A DNA stretch of 64,000 nucleotides from Hirsutella rhossiliensis (Eukaryota > Ascomycota > Sordariomycetes > Hypocreales > Ophiocordycipitaceae), in assembly GCF_020360975.1 (NCBI RefSeq), contig NW_025408667.1, forward strand, positions 744,001 through 808,000, read 5' to 3'. The notes below the pieces were generated by a model. It worked only from the letters and a program-made list of their open reading frames with translations. It did not search any database and was not told where the DNA came from. Position 1 is the stretch's first letter. Each line of letters starts with the position of its first letter. The position numbers and the translations under genes are program-made. Below, piece after piece: positions 1 through 9,866 of this stretch.

Positions 1-3000
1 GCCTCGTGCCATCTCTCCAGGCCAGGCCCGTCTGTGCAGCCTCGGCCCGGTGGGGACGCGAGATGCTCCCCTCTGCACCTGAACCCGAAAATAGTCGATG
101 CCCTCTTGCCTGGGCACCATGCGCACGAGCTGCCGCATGACGGCATCGTCCATGGACGCGAAGACGCCCAGGGGAACAGCAAAAGCGACCGAAAACGGCG
201 CAGGGCCCGGCGAAACACAGGCGAGACAGCGCCATGGCAGCCGCCCGCGGGGATCCCCCTGTCTCATTTCACACAGGCGCGATGAACACATGCGGGACCG
301 CGCCAAGGGCGGCAGTCCCAAGTCGGGGGAGGGGGCGCCGTTGGCGAGCCTCGGCGGCGGACGAGCCCTGTGATGCCGCTTGGGGTTTCTGCTCTTGGGC
401 TTTCTCTCCGGGCGCGCTAGATAGTAATAATAGGCACATATTTCCAATGCCGTCAGGGAGGAGGCGCCACGAGGGAGAGCGCCCGGCCGTCGTTCCGGGA
501 TTCCGGGTCCCCCCAAACCCCGAACGCCGAGGCCCCGACTCCGCCGGCACATTCGACTGGCCTGCCTATCTGATCTGATCTGATCTGATCTCGCTTGACT
601 CTCCGTCCCCAGTCGTCGTCATCTGTCGCACGCAGCCAGCCAGCCCACTTCGGCCGGAGGGGGGGAGAGGGCGCGCGGCCGGGGGAGCTCGCAGGCAGGA
701 TGCAGCTCCGTGCAACCCATCCCACGAACCTGTAAACGGATGGGATTGATGGCCATCATGCGAGTGATACTGCGTCCACGGCCACGGGAGGCAGCCTTTG
801 AAACCGCCGCCTGCACCGTCCGCTCGCCGTGCGTATGTGCTGTTTCGTCGACGAGGGCGTGTCTCTGAGCCCACGAAGGAAACCGAAACAAAACACAGGC
901 GATAAAAATACAATGACGATGGACGATATATCCTCGCGCCGGGGGACGACGAGGAGGAGGAGGAGAATCAGAGCAGACAGACAAGTTTGGGGACAAAGTC
1001 TAAAACGGGACAAAGGACAGGGACTCGACAAGAAGAAACGCGGGCTGTTGCTACCAAGAGCCGCAGGCGCCGGCTCGAGACTGCGCCTGGCAGAAGCTGC
1101 CGCGTCCATCGTCGGCGGGCGACAGCAGCGGCAGCATCAGCATCAGGCCGTTCCGAAGCGCGTCCCAGGGGTCGACGGGGGACTGCTGCAGCCGAACGGC
1201 CACCTGATGCACGCACACACACACGCCCGCCCACCCACGCACCCGCGCAGCCCTGTAGAAGACGCGCACACACGCAGACGGCAAGCTCCGGCGCCGGAGG
1301 AGGAGGACGAGGAGGAGACGGTGGGAAATTGGGAGGACGACGCTGGGGCGCCGAGCTTTGTTTTGCCCTTGCGCACCCACCACCTCGCCGCCGCGCCGGC
1401 TACGACTTGGCTCTGCGCACGTTGGCTGATACCCACTGCTGCCGAAGACGGGGGGCCGGAGGTCGAGGGCGCGCGTCGGGCCCGATGGACGAGAGCCGGC
1501 GCGAGGGATGGCCGAGATGCTGACCGAGACGCCGCGTTGCCCACCGGCGGACCTGCCGGCGTTGGGATGGGCGTGCATGCTTGTTGTTGATGATGCGCGG
1601 CAGGGAAAGGGACGGGATGGAAGTAAAAAGCCAAGACAGGTCCATTATGCCGCAGGCCCATTTCTGGCTGTTCCTGTCGTCGTCGTCGTCGTCGTCGTCG
1701 TCGGTCTCTCCACCACACTCTTGTTGATAAACATACGTTATCAGCCAAGCCGTGACGACGCAAGCCATGTACTGTAAGTAATTACTAGTCGGTGAAGAAA
1801 GCAGGGCAGAAAGAAAGTAACAATGCAACCGTGGAATCGCCCGGCCTCTTACACGCCTAGCACGTCACGCCACGGCATAAGTTATCATACATCATCCGCG
1901 CCACGCGCGCAATGCACCCGGGTGGAAGCCGCCCTTGCAGCCACGGCGCATCGCCAACAACGCCCGGGACGGAAGCGGAACACGCGCAGCCCTCATCTGT
2001 CGGCCTGTTTCGCTCCGCCGAAATGCGCATTGCCGTCGAGACCAAACCGAGAAAATAAGGTTGTCGGGCAAAAAGAAAACAAAAGAAAAGTACGCCGACA
2101 ATCCCGAAATGCCGCGACGCATCAATGCCCCCGAGGGCCGGTCGCCGATCAAACCAAACCCTTTTTCTCTGCCTGGCCCTATAACACCCGCACGCATATA
2201 GTTTCTCGGCGCATCAAACGCCCCCGTCTGCCTGGCCCGACGCTGAGAGAGGCCGCCGAGGACAATGCAAGCCGCCTCGTTCTGGCCCTGCGCTCCGTGT
2301 CTCGCGTTGAGCATCTCTCCCTCTCCCCGCCTGACGAGACAGCCGCGCATGATGGCTGACGATGATGCAAAATCCTCCGACGGGCGAGGCACGGTAAAGC
2401 CATTTCCTGGTGTTGACATTGACGACTGCCCCCCTTCCATACCAGGCGGGATCTACGCAGCTGCAGCAATAGCCTCTGCCAAACATCCCTTGCGCGTCGC
2501 ATCTACAGCGCATGCAGCTTATGCATAACCTTGGCCGGCCGCCTTGCCGACCCGGCGGCTGCTCACGCCTCGAACACATACGTTCTGTTGCCGCTCCTCT
2601 CTCACCTACCCGGGCCGTCGTGGAGGGAAGCCAACTCGCCCGCCGGCGGCAAAGGGCGCCCGCCGAGGCACGACGCCGGTGGCAGCGACTGGAGAGGGAG
2701 GGAGGGAGGGAGGTGGAGCGGCGGCACGGGAAAGAAGAGCTCTGCGGCCTCCCCCCCCTTTTCAGTGGGCTGCCTAACGAGAGCCTCCCTTGCTTCCCTT
2801 CGCCGGCGAGGGAAAGCAAGCATCTCGATGTCGGTCGTCTGGGCAAGCTCGGAAATGTCGGAATCTGGATATCGAGCTCCTTGCACGGCCATCCCTCGGC
2901 GGATGCTGCACCACCACCATATCCCAAATCGAGGCAACCGTCTCCCCTCTTTCACCGTCCAAAGGTAACGGCCAGTATCACCAGATGCAAAAAGTGCCGC

Positions 3001-3671
3001 CTTGGTGTGTGGTATGCGAAACGTAGCCCTTTTAAGGCAAAGCGCGAGCGAGACGCCATGCAGTGCCGAGAGACGTGTAAGAGATGGCCGGAGAGATGGA
3101 TGCAGAGATCCACCACCGAGAAGCCAAGTCGACACCTTCTAGAAGACCGCGTCCAGCTTCTACCGTCCTTCCTCAGCAAACCCCCTCTTCCCGAGACGAG
3201 ACACTGGTCGCGTGTCTCAGATCCCCCCTCCTGGCCTCCGATCCCCCTCCCTCCTCACGGACTCCACCGGCAGAATCATCCTGTTGGCCTCCTCCTCGAC
3301 CGTGACCGTTCTGGGTGTCACACACACACACACCCAAGACACTAACTTTCACTCTCCCCATCCATCGTCGAGGCTGTTTGGAGTCGATAGCTCTCGAGAC
3401 AAAGGAGGCGGGGAAGGGGGGGGCGTGGGAAATCTGAAAAGCCCGTGCAGACGTGGCCCTCCTCGAGGTGGTATGACGGGCCACAGGGACCAGAAGAGAT
3501 GGATGGGAGGGGCAGATCGCCATCGACAGCACAGGACGAAGACGAAAGAGGGGAAGAAAAAGAGGACCAGACGGTTGCGAAGCAGTCGCTCAGCCGCCGC
3601 CTTTGCTTCTAGAACAGAAAAAGAAGAAAGGAAGAAGACTCGTGTCATTGTCTTGACGGGCTCCCTGTCCG
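1..3671. other. Gene-free stretch with low-complexity tracts
   Basis: I see no supportable gene. The overlapping open frames are arginine/proline-rich on both strands, as expected from GC-rich non-coding fungal DNA, and none shows a recognisable domain or splice-consistent continuation. It contains a TCTGA pentamer repeat (about 570-592), an ACAC tract (about 1208-1230), a GTC trinucleotide repeat (about 1676-1703), a GGGA tract (about 2695-2712) and a second ACAC tract (about 3320-3335). The right part is the 3' flank of the pseudouridine synthase gene. Confidence 0.5.
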
Positions 3672-5207
3672 TCACACCTCCCTTGTTTCCCCTCCCCTCT
3701 CCAGCTGCTGCGGCACCTCCTCCTCCTCCTCCTCCCCCACTGCGCCTGCGGGCTTCGCTGCTTCAGTGCGCGCCGCTACCTCGGCGGGCCTCGCCTGCTT
3801 CCCGGCCATGTCCGGATCCTCGCCCTCGTCCTCTCGCGCCGCCTCCACCAGCTCCTGCATCCCTCCCACCGTCGTCGGCCCTTCCACACCCTCCGGCGGC
3901 AGCGCCCACGCCGGCAGCTGGCTCACGTACGACCAGCTGCCCTCGACGTCCTCGTACCGCAGGCTGTGCAGCCACAGCGACAGCTCGTGCGCGCCCGGGT
4001 CCGAGTAGAGCGGCGTCTCGCACTCGCCGCACAGCTCGCCCGTCATCTTCTCCGCCCGTCGCTTTTCGTACTGGTCCACCATCTCGTCGTAGTAGACAAC
4101 GGCCTGCGCCACCTCTTGCTTGCCCATCCGCGACAGCCGGCTGATGACGTCCTCGTCCGTCGTCGCCGTCCCTTCGGCGTCCGCGCGGCCCAGCTCCAGT
4201 CCCCAGACGCGCTGGTTGGCATAGATGGGGTCGTTCTGGATCGGGTGACCCAGGTACTGCAGGTGTACCCGGATCTGATGCGTCCGCCCCGTCACCGGCA
4301 GGCAGCGCACCACCGAGTATCCCTGCTTTAGGTGCCACGGCTGGCCGTGGCCGCCATCCTCGGGCGCCCGCGGCGGCCGCTGCTCCCGAACCGGCGCCGG
4401 GTAGTAGGCCAGCTTCTTGAAGACGGTGCGCGCCGTCTTACCATCGGCGCGGACGCGATTCAGGCCAAGCTTTGGCGAGATCTGCAGGATGGGCTGGTCG
4501 CAAACGACCTCGCCGTCGGGGAACTCGCCCATGACGCGCGCAATGTACTCCTTGCGCACCGTGCGCTGCTTGATCTTGCGAGTCAGCGCCTCGGCGGCGT
4601 GGACGCTCTTTGCGACAAACATGACGCCGCTCGTCAGACGGTCGAGACGGTTGCACGGATAGGGCATAAAGCCGGGGCCGCGCTCGCTCTTGAGGATCTC
4701 AATGACCGTATTGAGCTTGTACCGGCCGGCCGGGTGGACGGGGACGCCCGAGGGCTTGTTGATGACAATCATGTCGTCGTCCTCGTGGACGATGCCGATG
4801 GGCTCGGCGGTGACGGGGGGCTCGTGGCGGTGCAGCGTGTGCGAGACGAGATCGCCGTTGCGCAGGACGTGTTCGGGCCCCACGCGCTTTCCGTTAATGA
4901 ATATCTGGCCCGACTCCATGGCGGTGCGGTAGTATTCGGTGGTGCGGTCGCGGAATTCGGACTCGAAGACCTCGATGAGGGTGCGTCCGCGCCAGCGCTC
5001 CTTGCAGTATGTGTTGTAGGTCCAATGGTAGGGCTCGACGCGGCGCAGGCCGTCCTCGATGTAGTACGACGGCGGCCACGGGGTGCCCATGGGCATGATC
5101 ACGGGCTGTTTGTGGGCTCCCTTGATCTGGCGCGTCTTCTTTGGCTTGTCTTGTACCCTCGGCGCTTCGGCTTCAGGCCCGCGACTCGAGGATGGGGAAG
5201 AGTCCAT
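3672..5207 (-). CDS. PUS9: RluA-family tRNA pseudouridine synthase (PUS9/RIB2 type)
   Basis: Single-exon gene of 511 aa from the ATG at 5207. It is predicted to isomerise uridine to pseudouridine in tRNA, position 32 by family analogy with Pus9/Rib2. An S4-like RNA-binding segment (about residues 70-120, with IFINGKRV) precedes the catalytic domain. The catalytic Asp is residue 189 in the motif RLDRLTSG, and the later GRTHQIRVHLQYLGHPI motif is typical of the family. After the domain comes a Cys-containing fungal tail (CGECETPLYSDPG) and an Ala/Glu-rich end; the deaminase domain of yeast Rib2 is absent. An in-frame ATG at 5288 would add 27 residues that look like a mitochondrial presequence. 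The 5207 ATG has the better context (A at -3, G at +4), so it is used here. Family call firm; exact target inferred. Confidence 0.9.
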   Translation of the reverse strand: MDSSPSSSRGPEAEAPRVQDKPKKTRQIKGAHKQPVIMPMGTPWPPSYYIEDGLRRVEPYHWTYNTYCKERWRGRTLIEVFESEFRDRTTEYYRTAMESGQIFINGKRVGPEHVLRNGDLVSHTLHRHEPPVTAEPIGIVHEDDDMIVINKPSGVPVHPAGRYKLNTVIEILKSERGPGFMPYPCNRLDRLTSGVMFVAKSVHAAEALTRKIKQRTVRKEYIARVMGEFPDGEVVCDQPILQISPKLGLNRVRADGKTARTVFKKLAYYPAPVREQRPPRAPEDGGHGQPWHLKQGYSVVRCLPVTGRTHQIRVHLQYLGHPIQNDPIYANQRVWGLELGRADAEGTATTDEDVISRLSRMGKQEVAQAVVYYDEMVDQYEKRRAEKMTGELCGECETPLYSDPGAHELSLWLHSLRYEDVEGSWSYVSQLPAWALPPEGVEGPTTVGGMQELVEAAREDEGEDPDMAGKQARPAEVAARTEAAKPAGAVGEEEEEEVPQQLERGGETREV

Positions 5208-5959
5208 GATTCTTGCGGCGACAGCGAGGGTCCGAGCTTGGCCGAGCTGGAGCAGATCGGCGACGACAGCCCGTGGGCCTGCAAGCATGAGCGGTACCGG
5301 GCACGAGGGAGCAATGGGACGGCAGTCTGTCGGCCTCGAAGAGAGAGCAGAGAGGGAAGGGCAGAGACGGCGAGGCTAGCTGATTGTGTGTATTGCGCCG
5401 CTGCTGTCAAGTACGAGTGACCAATGCCGCTAAGCCTTGTAGACTCTATCTTCTTGGCGCATCGACGTCGTCGTCGTCGTCGTCGTAGTCTTTGTCATGA
5501 TCATCCAGTCATCAAGACTCCAAGTTGAAGGTGGAGTTGGTGCAACAAAAAAAGGGGCGGTCAACCTCGGCAGAATGGGGCCCCACGCAATGTCCCCCGG
5601 AGTGTCTGCTTACATAAGCCCCGGCCCGGCCTTCGGATCATCGGTCCGGGCAGCGACGGCCACGGTCCGGACGTCGCTTGCCAACGGCCCGTCCATCCTT
5701 ACGGCCAAGTGCATCAAACGCCGGTTAGCCAAATACGAAAACTCTGCAGCCACTTCCATACAGCTCGCAGTCTCCCCACTGTGCGGTAAATAGAGGCTCT
5801 TCTCCCTCGGCCGAAGCACGGCAGGATTTCACCAGGCCCTCCTCCTCCTCCTCCTCGTCATCGCTTGTCTATCCCCCTCCGCCCCTCCTCTCCATCAACC
5901 GAGCATATATACATACACACAATCTTCTACGGCGTTAGTAAAAGCAAAGAATCATCACC
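5208..5959. promoter_or_regulatory. Divergent promoter between PUS9 and the thioesterase
   Basis: A 752-bp head-to-head spacer serves a leftward and a rightward gene. It contains a GTC trinucleotide run near 5467-5488 and pyrimidine-rich tracts near 5840-5890. A TATATA-like element at 5906-5914 lies about 50 bp upstream of the thioesterase ATG and could be its TATA box. Assignment is by position only. Confidence 0.45.
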
Positions 5960-6658
5960 ATGCCTCCCTCCTCGGCCGACCGCAGGGCCCGCCGTCGCCA
6001 AGACTACCCATACATCTTGGACTATCGGACGCGCTGGTAGGTTCTGGCTTCGATTCCTTTTGAGTTTCGACTCCACTTTCTGAGCCTGCGCTTCTACACT
6101 CCCCTCTTTGTCTTTCGCTCGGCCATTTCCTTTCCGGGGATGCTCTCTCATCATCAACACGCGCTTACAGCATGCCTCGCAACAAGGAACGACAACGACA
6201 TGTACGACCACATGAACAACTCGGTCTACAACTTCCTGTGAGCCTCTCTCCTGAGCCAGTGCTGGCTACCTACAGTCATTCACCATCGTCACCTCAGCTT
6301 CGACTCGGCCGTCAACGCCTACCTCGCCGAATCCTGCTCCATCCACCCGCCCACCTCCTCCCAACACCCCCTCGTTGCCCACACCCGCACCGACTACTTC
6401 CGCCCCATCGCCTACCCGGCCGTCGCCGACGTCGCCCTGCGCGTCGCCCGCCTCGGCCGCTCCAGCGTCACCTACGAGCTCGCCCTGTTTGAGCGCGGCG
6501 CTGACGACGGCCCCCGCGCCGTCTGCGACTTTGTCCACGTCTTTGTCGACCGCAAGACGGGCCGTCCGGCTCCGGGCGGCATGACGTTGGAGCTGCGCAG
6601 GGGCTTGGAGCGTATCTGCACGCAGGCGCCGGGCGATGAGCCGTCGAGCAAGATTTGA
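5960..6658 (+). CDS. Hot-dog fold (4HBT) acyl-CoA thioesterase-like protein
   Basis: Three exons (5960-6036, 6187-6237, 6298-6658) encode 162 aa. The first intron splits a Trp codon; both introns are GT-AG. The N-terminal segment DYRTRWNDNDMYDHMNNSVY matches the 4HBT signature (R-W-x-D-x-D-x-x-x-H-x-N-N-x-x-Y), in which the acidic residue after the Trp is catalytic in many members. The rest fits one hot-dog domain: LFDSAVNAYL helix, DYFRPIAYPAVADVALRVARLG strand pair, and CDFVHVFVDRKTGRP. No targeting signal is obvious. Members hydrolyse acyl- or hydroxybenzoyl-CoA thioesters; the substrate cannot be read from sequence. Length is normal for a single-domain thioesterase. Confidence 0.85.
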
Positions 6659-8125
6659 GGTGCTTATGAATTGCTTGGTTGCCGAGGTGTTTGGGATGCC
6701 GTGGTCCGTCACTCATTCGTCTCTTATTCGTATCATAGCGACTGTTACTCTTATAATCCGACATTTTTTAAGCTGCGCAAGACGACTTGCCTCGAAGCGC
6801 ACTACATCATACACTCTTCATGTCCAAATCACACGCAGTCGACTTGCAAGCCAAGCTATCTCTCTCCTCACTATTCCAACCCCGTCTTCCCCCCTGCCTC
6901 CTCTCCCAACTCTTGTCAAATAGCAATCAAGCGAGCATAACGAGAAACCAAGGATGAACAGCACTCATCACCGCCCCCCAGCCTGCTCCTCGAATCGGTA
7001 CAGCTGCTCCACGCACATCCTTCTCCTCCGCGCCGCCAGTGCCACGCGCCCCCTCCCCCCAACGTGGAGGCGGTGCGAATGCGCCGGACGCCGGTGGTCG
7101 CGCGGCGACAGCCCTGTCGCGTCGTCGTCGGCCTCGACTTCCCGGCGGAGCAGAGCCGTGGGATGCATGGGATGGGCTGCGAGAGGTGTATGAAGTCTCA
7201 GTGCGTGTTCTCCTTCTTCTTGTCCTGTTGCTTGAGTGTGGCGAGCCAACCCCCTTTGGCACCTTCGGAATGTGAGATATTTCGTGATTTCAGCCAATTT
7301 CCTCTCCGTGCGCTCTCTTTCAACTCTGTCGTGTATGTATGTGTGCTCGATCGGCCGATCGGTAGAGGCTGAGTGCGAATTGATCCTCGGCCAGCTCGTC
7401 GCAGCTGAAGACTCCGTCAAGGCCTCTCTGTCTCTCTGTCTCTCTCTTCCACGTTCTCCAGCTGTGTAATAGCCACTCTCAATTGCGTTTGAAGAAACAG
7501 CAATTCCACGGGATTGACGACGAGAACAAGACGGGTACCAACACCGCCCCCTCTGCGACAACTCATCAAGATATATGCGCCCTGCACCCATGCAGCACAG
7601 CACATAATACCCATGATTACATCCTCGTCTCCTCTCCTCTCCCTCTCCCCACCCCTACACAAACTTCCAGCTAAGAAGCAAGCAAGGCAAAAAAAGAACC
7701 TCTTGATAACCGTTCCCTGCGTCGTCCAATGTCCTCCGCCTCTCGCCCACCATCCACCCGCCCGCTCGCCGCAAGAACAGCTCATCAACCACCCCCTTTC
7801 AATTGAGCATTCCCCTGCCTTTGACGGCTTGCCTGCATCCTACTGTAGAGCATGCGCTCATGTACCAAGCGTGTACATGCGTCGTCATGCACTTCCAGGC
7901 CACCGCGCCACTTGACTGGCTCCCGCTCGAGCCCGTGACGGCCAATTCTTGGTCCTTTTCCCCTCCCAGCCAGGGGGCGCTTGGGTGGTTCTCGGACAAC
8001 GTGGCACTGCATGCGTGAGTGCTGGACTTGCGCAGTAGCTTGGTGGGACGAGGATGAGAGAGAAAGATGTCATCAATTCCCCTCACAACTTGCATCTGCG
8101 ACACGCCAATCATCGGCCCTCCTCC
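6659..8125. other. Intergenic, no supported gene
   Basis: I find no recognisable domain on either strand. The longest leftward frame (about 6968-7603) and its rightward shadow are Arg/Pro-rich and unlike any family I know. The stretch holds the thioesterase 3' end and the 3' flank of the leftward FAD oxidase, plus a TCTCTG-type simple tract near 7425-7450. A small unrecognised gene cannot be excluded. Confidence 0.4.
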
Positions 8126-9651
8126 TCAACCCTCGATCCCAAACCCCTTGTGAAATACGTTGTCCGGATCAAAACTCCTCTTCAAGCTCCTCAACCGCTC
8201 CACGTTCTCGCCGTACGCTTCCTTCGACCGCACCGGCTCCGCCTCCATGTTGATATACCGTCCCACCGGGGCCCCCTTGTCCCTCTCGTCGCCGCCGCCA
8301 TGTCTGGCGCGATGCCCGTTGGTCCGGCCAATCTGCTCGCGCAACGTCCTGCCAAACTCTGCGACTTCGTCATCGAGCGCCGGCTCCGTCCATCCAAACG
8401 ACACCGCAACGTCGTAGTGGTCCCCGCGGTTGGCATACGCCGTGGCGTCTTGCGGCACCGAGCGCTGCTTGTGCGTGGGGAATATTTCAATCACGATAAT
8501 CGAGGAGTCCACGTTGGGGCGCGCATCGCAGAATGACCACATCATGTCGGCCGTCTCCTGCAGACCCGCCGCGTCGAGCGGCATCGTGACGTTGCTCGAG
8601 CCCATGAAGCGGCGGAAGCCGTGTGCAAACACCTTGTTGACCAGACCGTTTACCCGCGCCATCGTCATCATCTGCGTCTCGTCGCTGACTGGCCCAACGC
8701 GTAGAAGCTCTGAAAAGTAGGCCCTCGCTTCCGCCTCCGGCCCGTGGAACAGGGGCACGGCGGAGAGGGCGCGGGTCCTGCCGTCGGGTGCGTATCCAAA
8801 GCCCAGAGTCAGGCAATGGCCTTCTCGGTTGTCCTGGACGTGCAATTTGTTGGCAACGGCCACAAGTTGGCCGAGCTTGTCCGGCGTGAACACGAGCGTC
8901 CCGCTCCACACCGGTTCTTGCCTGTGGGCGCGCGACTTGAAGCGCGTGACAACTCCAAACATTGCCCCTGCGCCACGAACCGCCCAGAAAAGATCTGGCT
9001 TCTGCGTCGCGGATGCTTCCACAGTGGAGCCGTCGGCCAGCACCATTTCAACCGCGACGAGGTTGTCGATTGTCAGTCCATGTCTCGCTGTCAGCCAACC
9101 GTGACCGCCCCCGAGGACAAGCCCTCCTACGCCGGTGTGATTGACGACGCCTGCGACGGTGGCGAGCCCGCTGGCCTCCAAGGCGCCGTCCACGTCGGAC
9201 CAGAGACAGCCGCCCTCAAAGGAAACAATGCCGCTGGTCTCGTCGACATGCACCCTGCGCATGTTTCCCAGGTGAATGAGCATCCCTTCCGTGGACGACA
9301 GCCCGCTCGTTGAGTGGCCGCCTCCGCAGACAGTCAGGGGTAGCCCGCTCGCAACCGCAAACTGGACACTCGCGGAGACCTCATCTGAGCACATGGGCTT
9401 GACAACCACCGCCTGCAAAGTGGTCAGTGTCGGGTCAAGGGAGGCCGAGTTTGACAGCGGTACTCAGTCCCACATACAGCTTTTGCCTCGCGCGCCACGT
9501 TCCATCTCTTGAGGCTCGCTTCATATCCATCGTCACCAGGCACCAGCACCTCCCCATTCGGTAAGACCTCGCGCAGCTTGGTCCAGTCTAGCATGTCGGG
9601 ACAAAATCGTTTTTTGTAGAACGCGTGTAATGTTTCGTTTTCAGTTTCCAC
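8126..9651 (-). CDS. BBE-type FAD-linked oxidase (PCMH fold)
   Basis: Two exons (9478-9651 and 8126-9412) encode 486 aa. The intron is 65 bp and phase 0. The FAD-binding PCMH domain spans about residues 35-210. CGGGHSTSG places His91 where these enzymes attach FAD covalently, and GGHGWLTARHGLTIDNLV is the usual second FAD motif. The second covalent site (Cys in CxxVG) is replaced: the sequence is NHTGVGGLVLGGG, so attachment is probably through histidine only. The C-terminal SFDPDNVFHKGFGI matches the berberine-bridge (BBE) motif. No signal peptide is seen, so an intracellular enzyme is likely. Such enzymes oxidise sugars, alcohols or secondary-metabolite intermediates; the substrate is unknown. 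Its start lies only 215 bp downstream of a Zn2Cys6 regulator on the same strand. Confidence 0.88.
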
Positions 9652-9866
9652 TATCCTGGTCTGATCAGGCTTTCGTTCCTGGGTAAACTGTGCTCTTTTA
9701 CCTCGACCATGTTAAGGCTTCTTGCGTAGCTGTGACGCAACACTGTGTGGCAACATCCAGCCTCGCGTCGATGCCAGCTGGGGGAGCACAACATATGCAG
9801 GCCGTGGCCGGGTCAAAGGCATCGCATTCATCCAGTGGCTTTTCGGTTGGTCATTCCAGACATGGC

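Noticed and set aside
829..1590. Rightward 253-codon frame, plus leftward frames of similar length over the same DNA
   Set aside because: Arg/Ala/Gly-rich, with equally long frames on the opposite strand, no domain and a frame crossing ACAC and GTC simple repeats. This is expected of GC-rich non-coding DNA.
2512..3345. Rightward 277-codon frame
   Set aside because: No recognisable domain, low-complexity Arg/Pro content and competing leftward frames.
3672..5288. Bifunctional RIB2 with a deaminase domain
   Set aside because: The C-terminal region lacks the H-A-E and P-C-x2-C deaminase motifs; only the pseudouridine synthase domain is visible.
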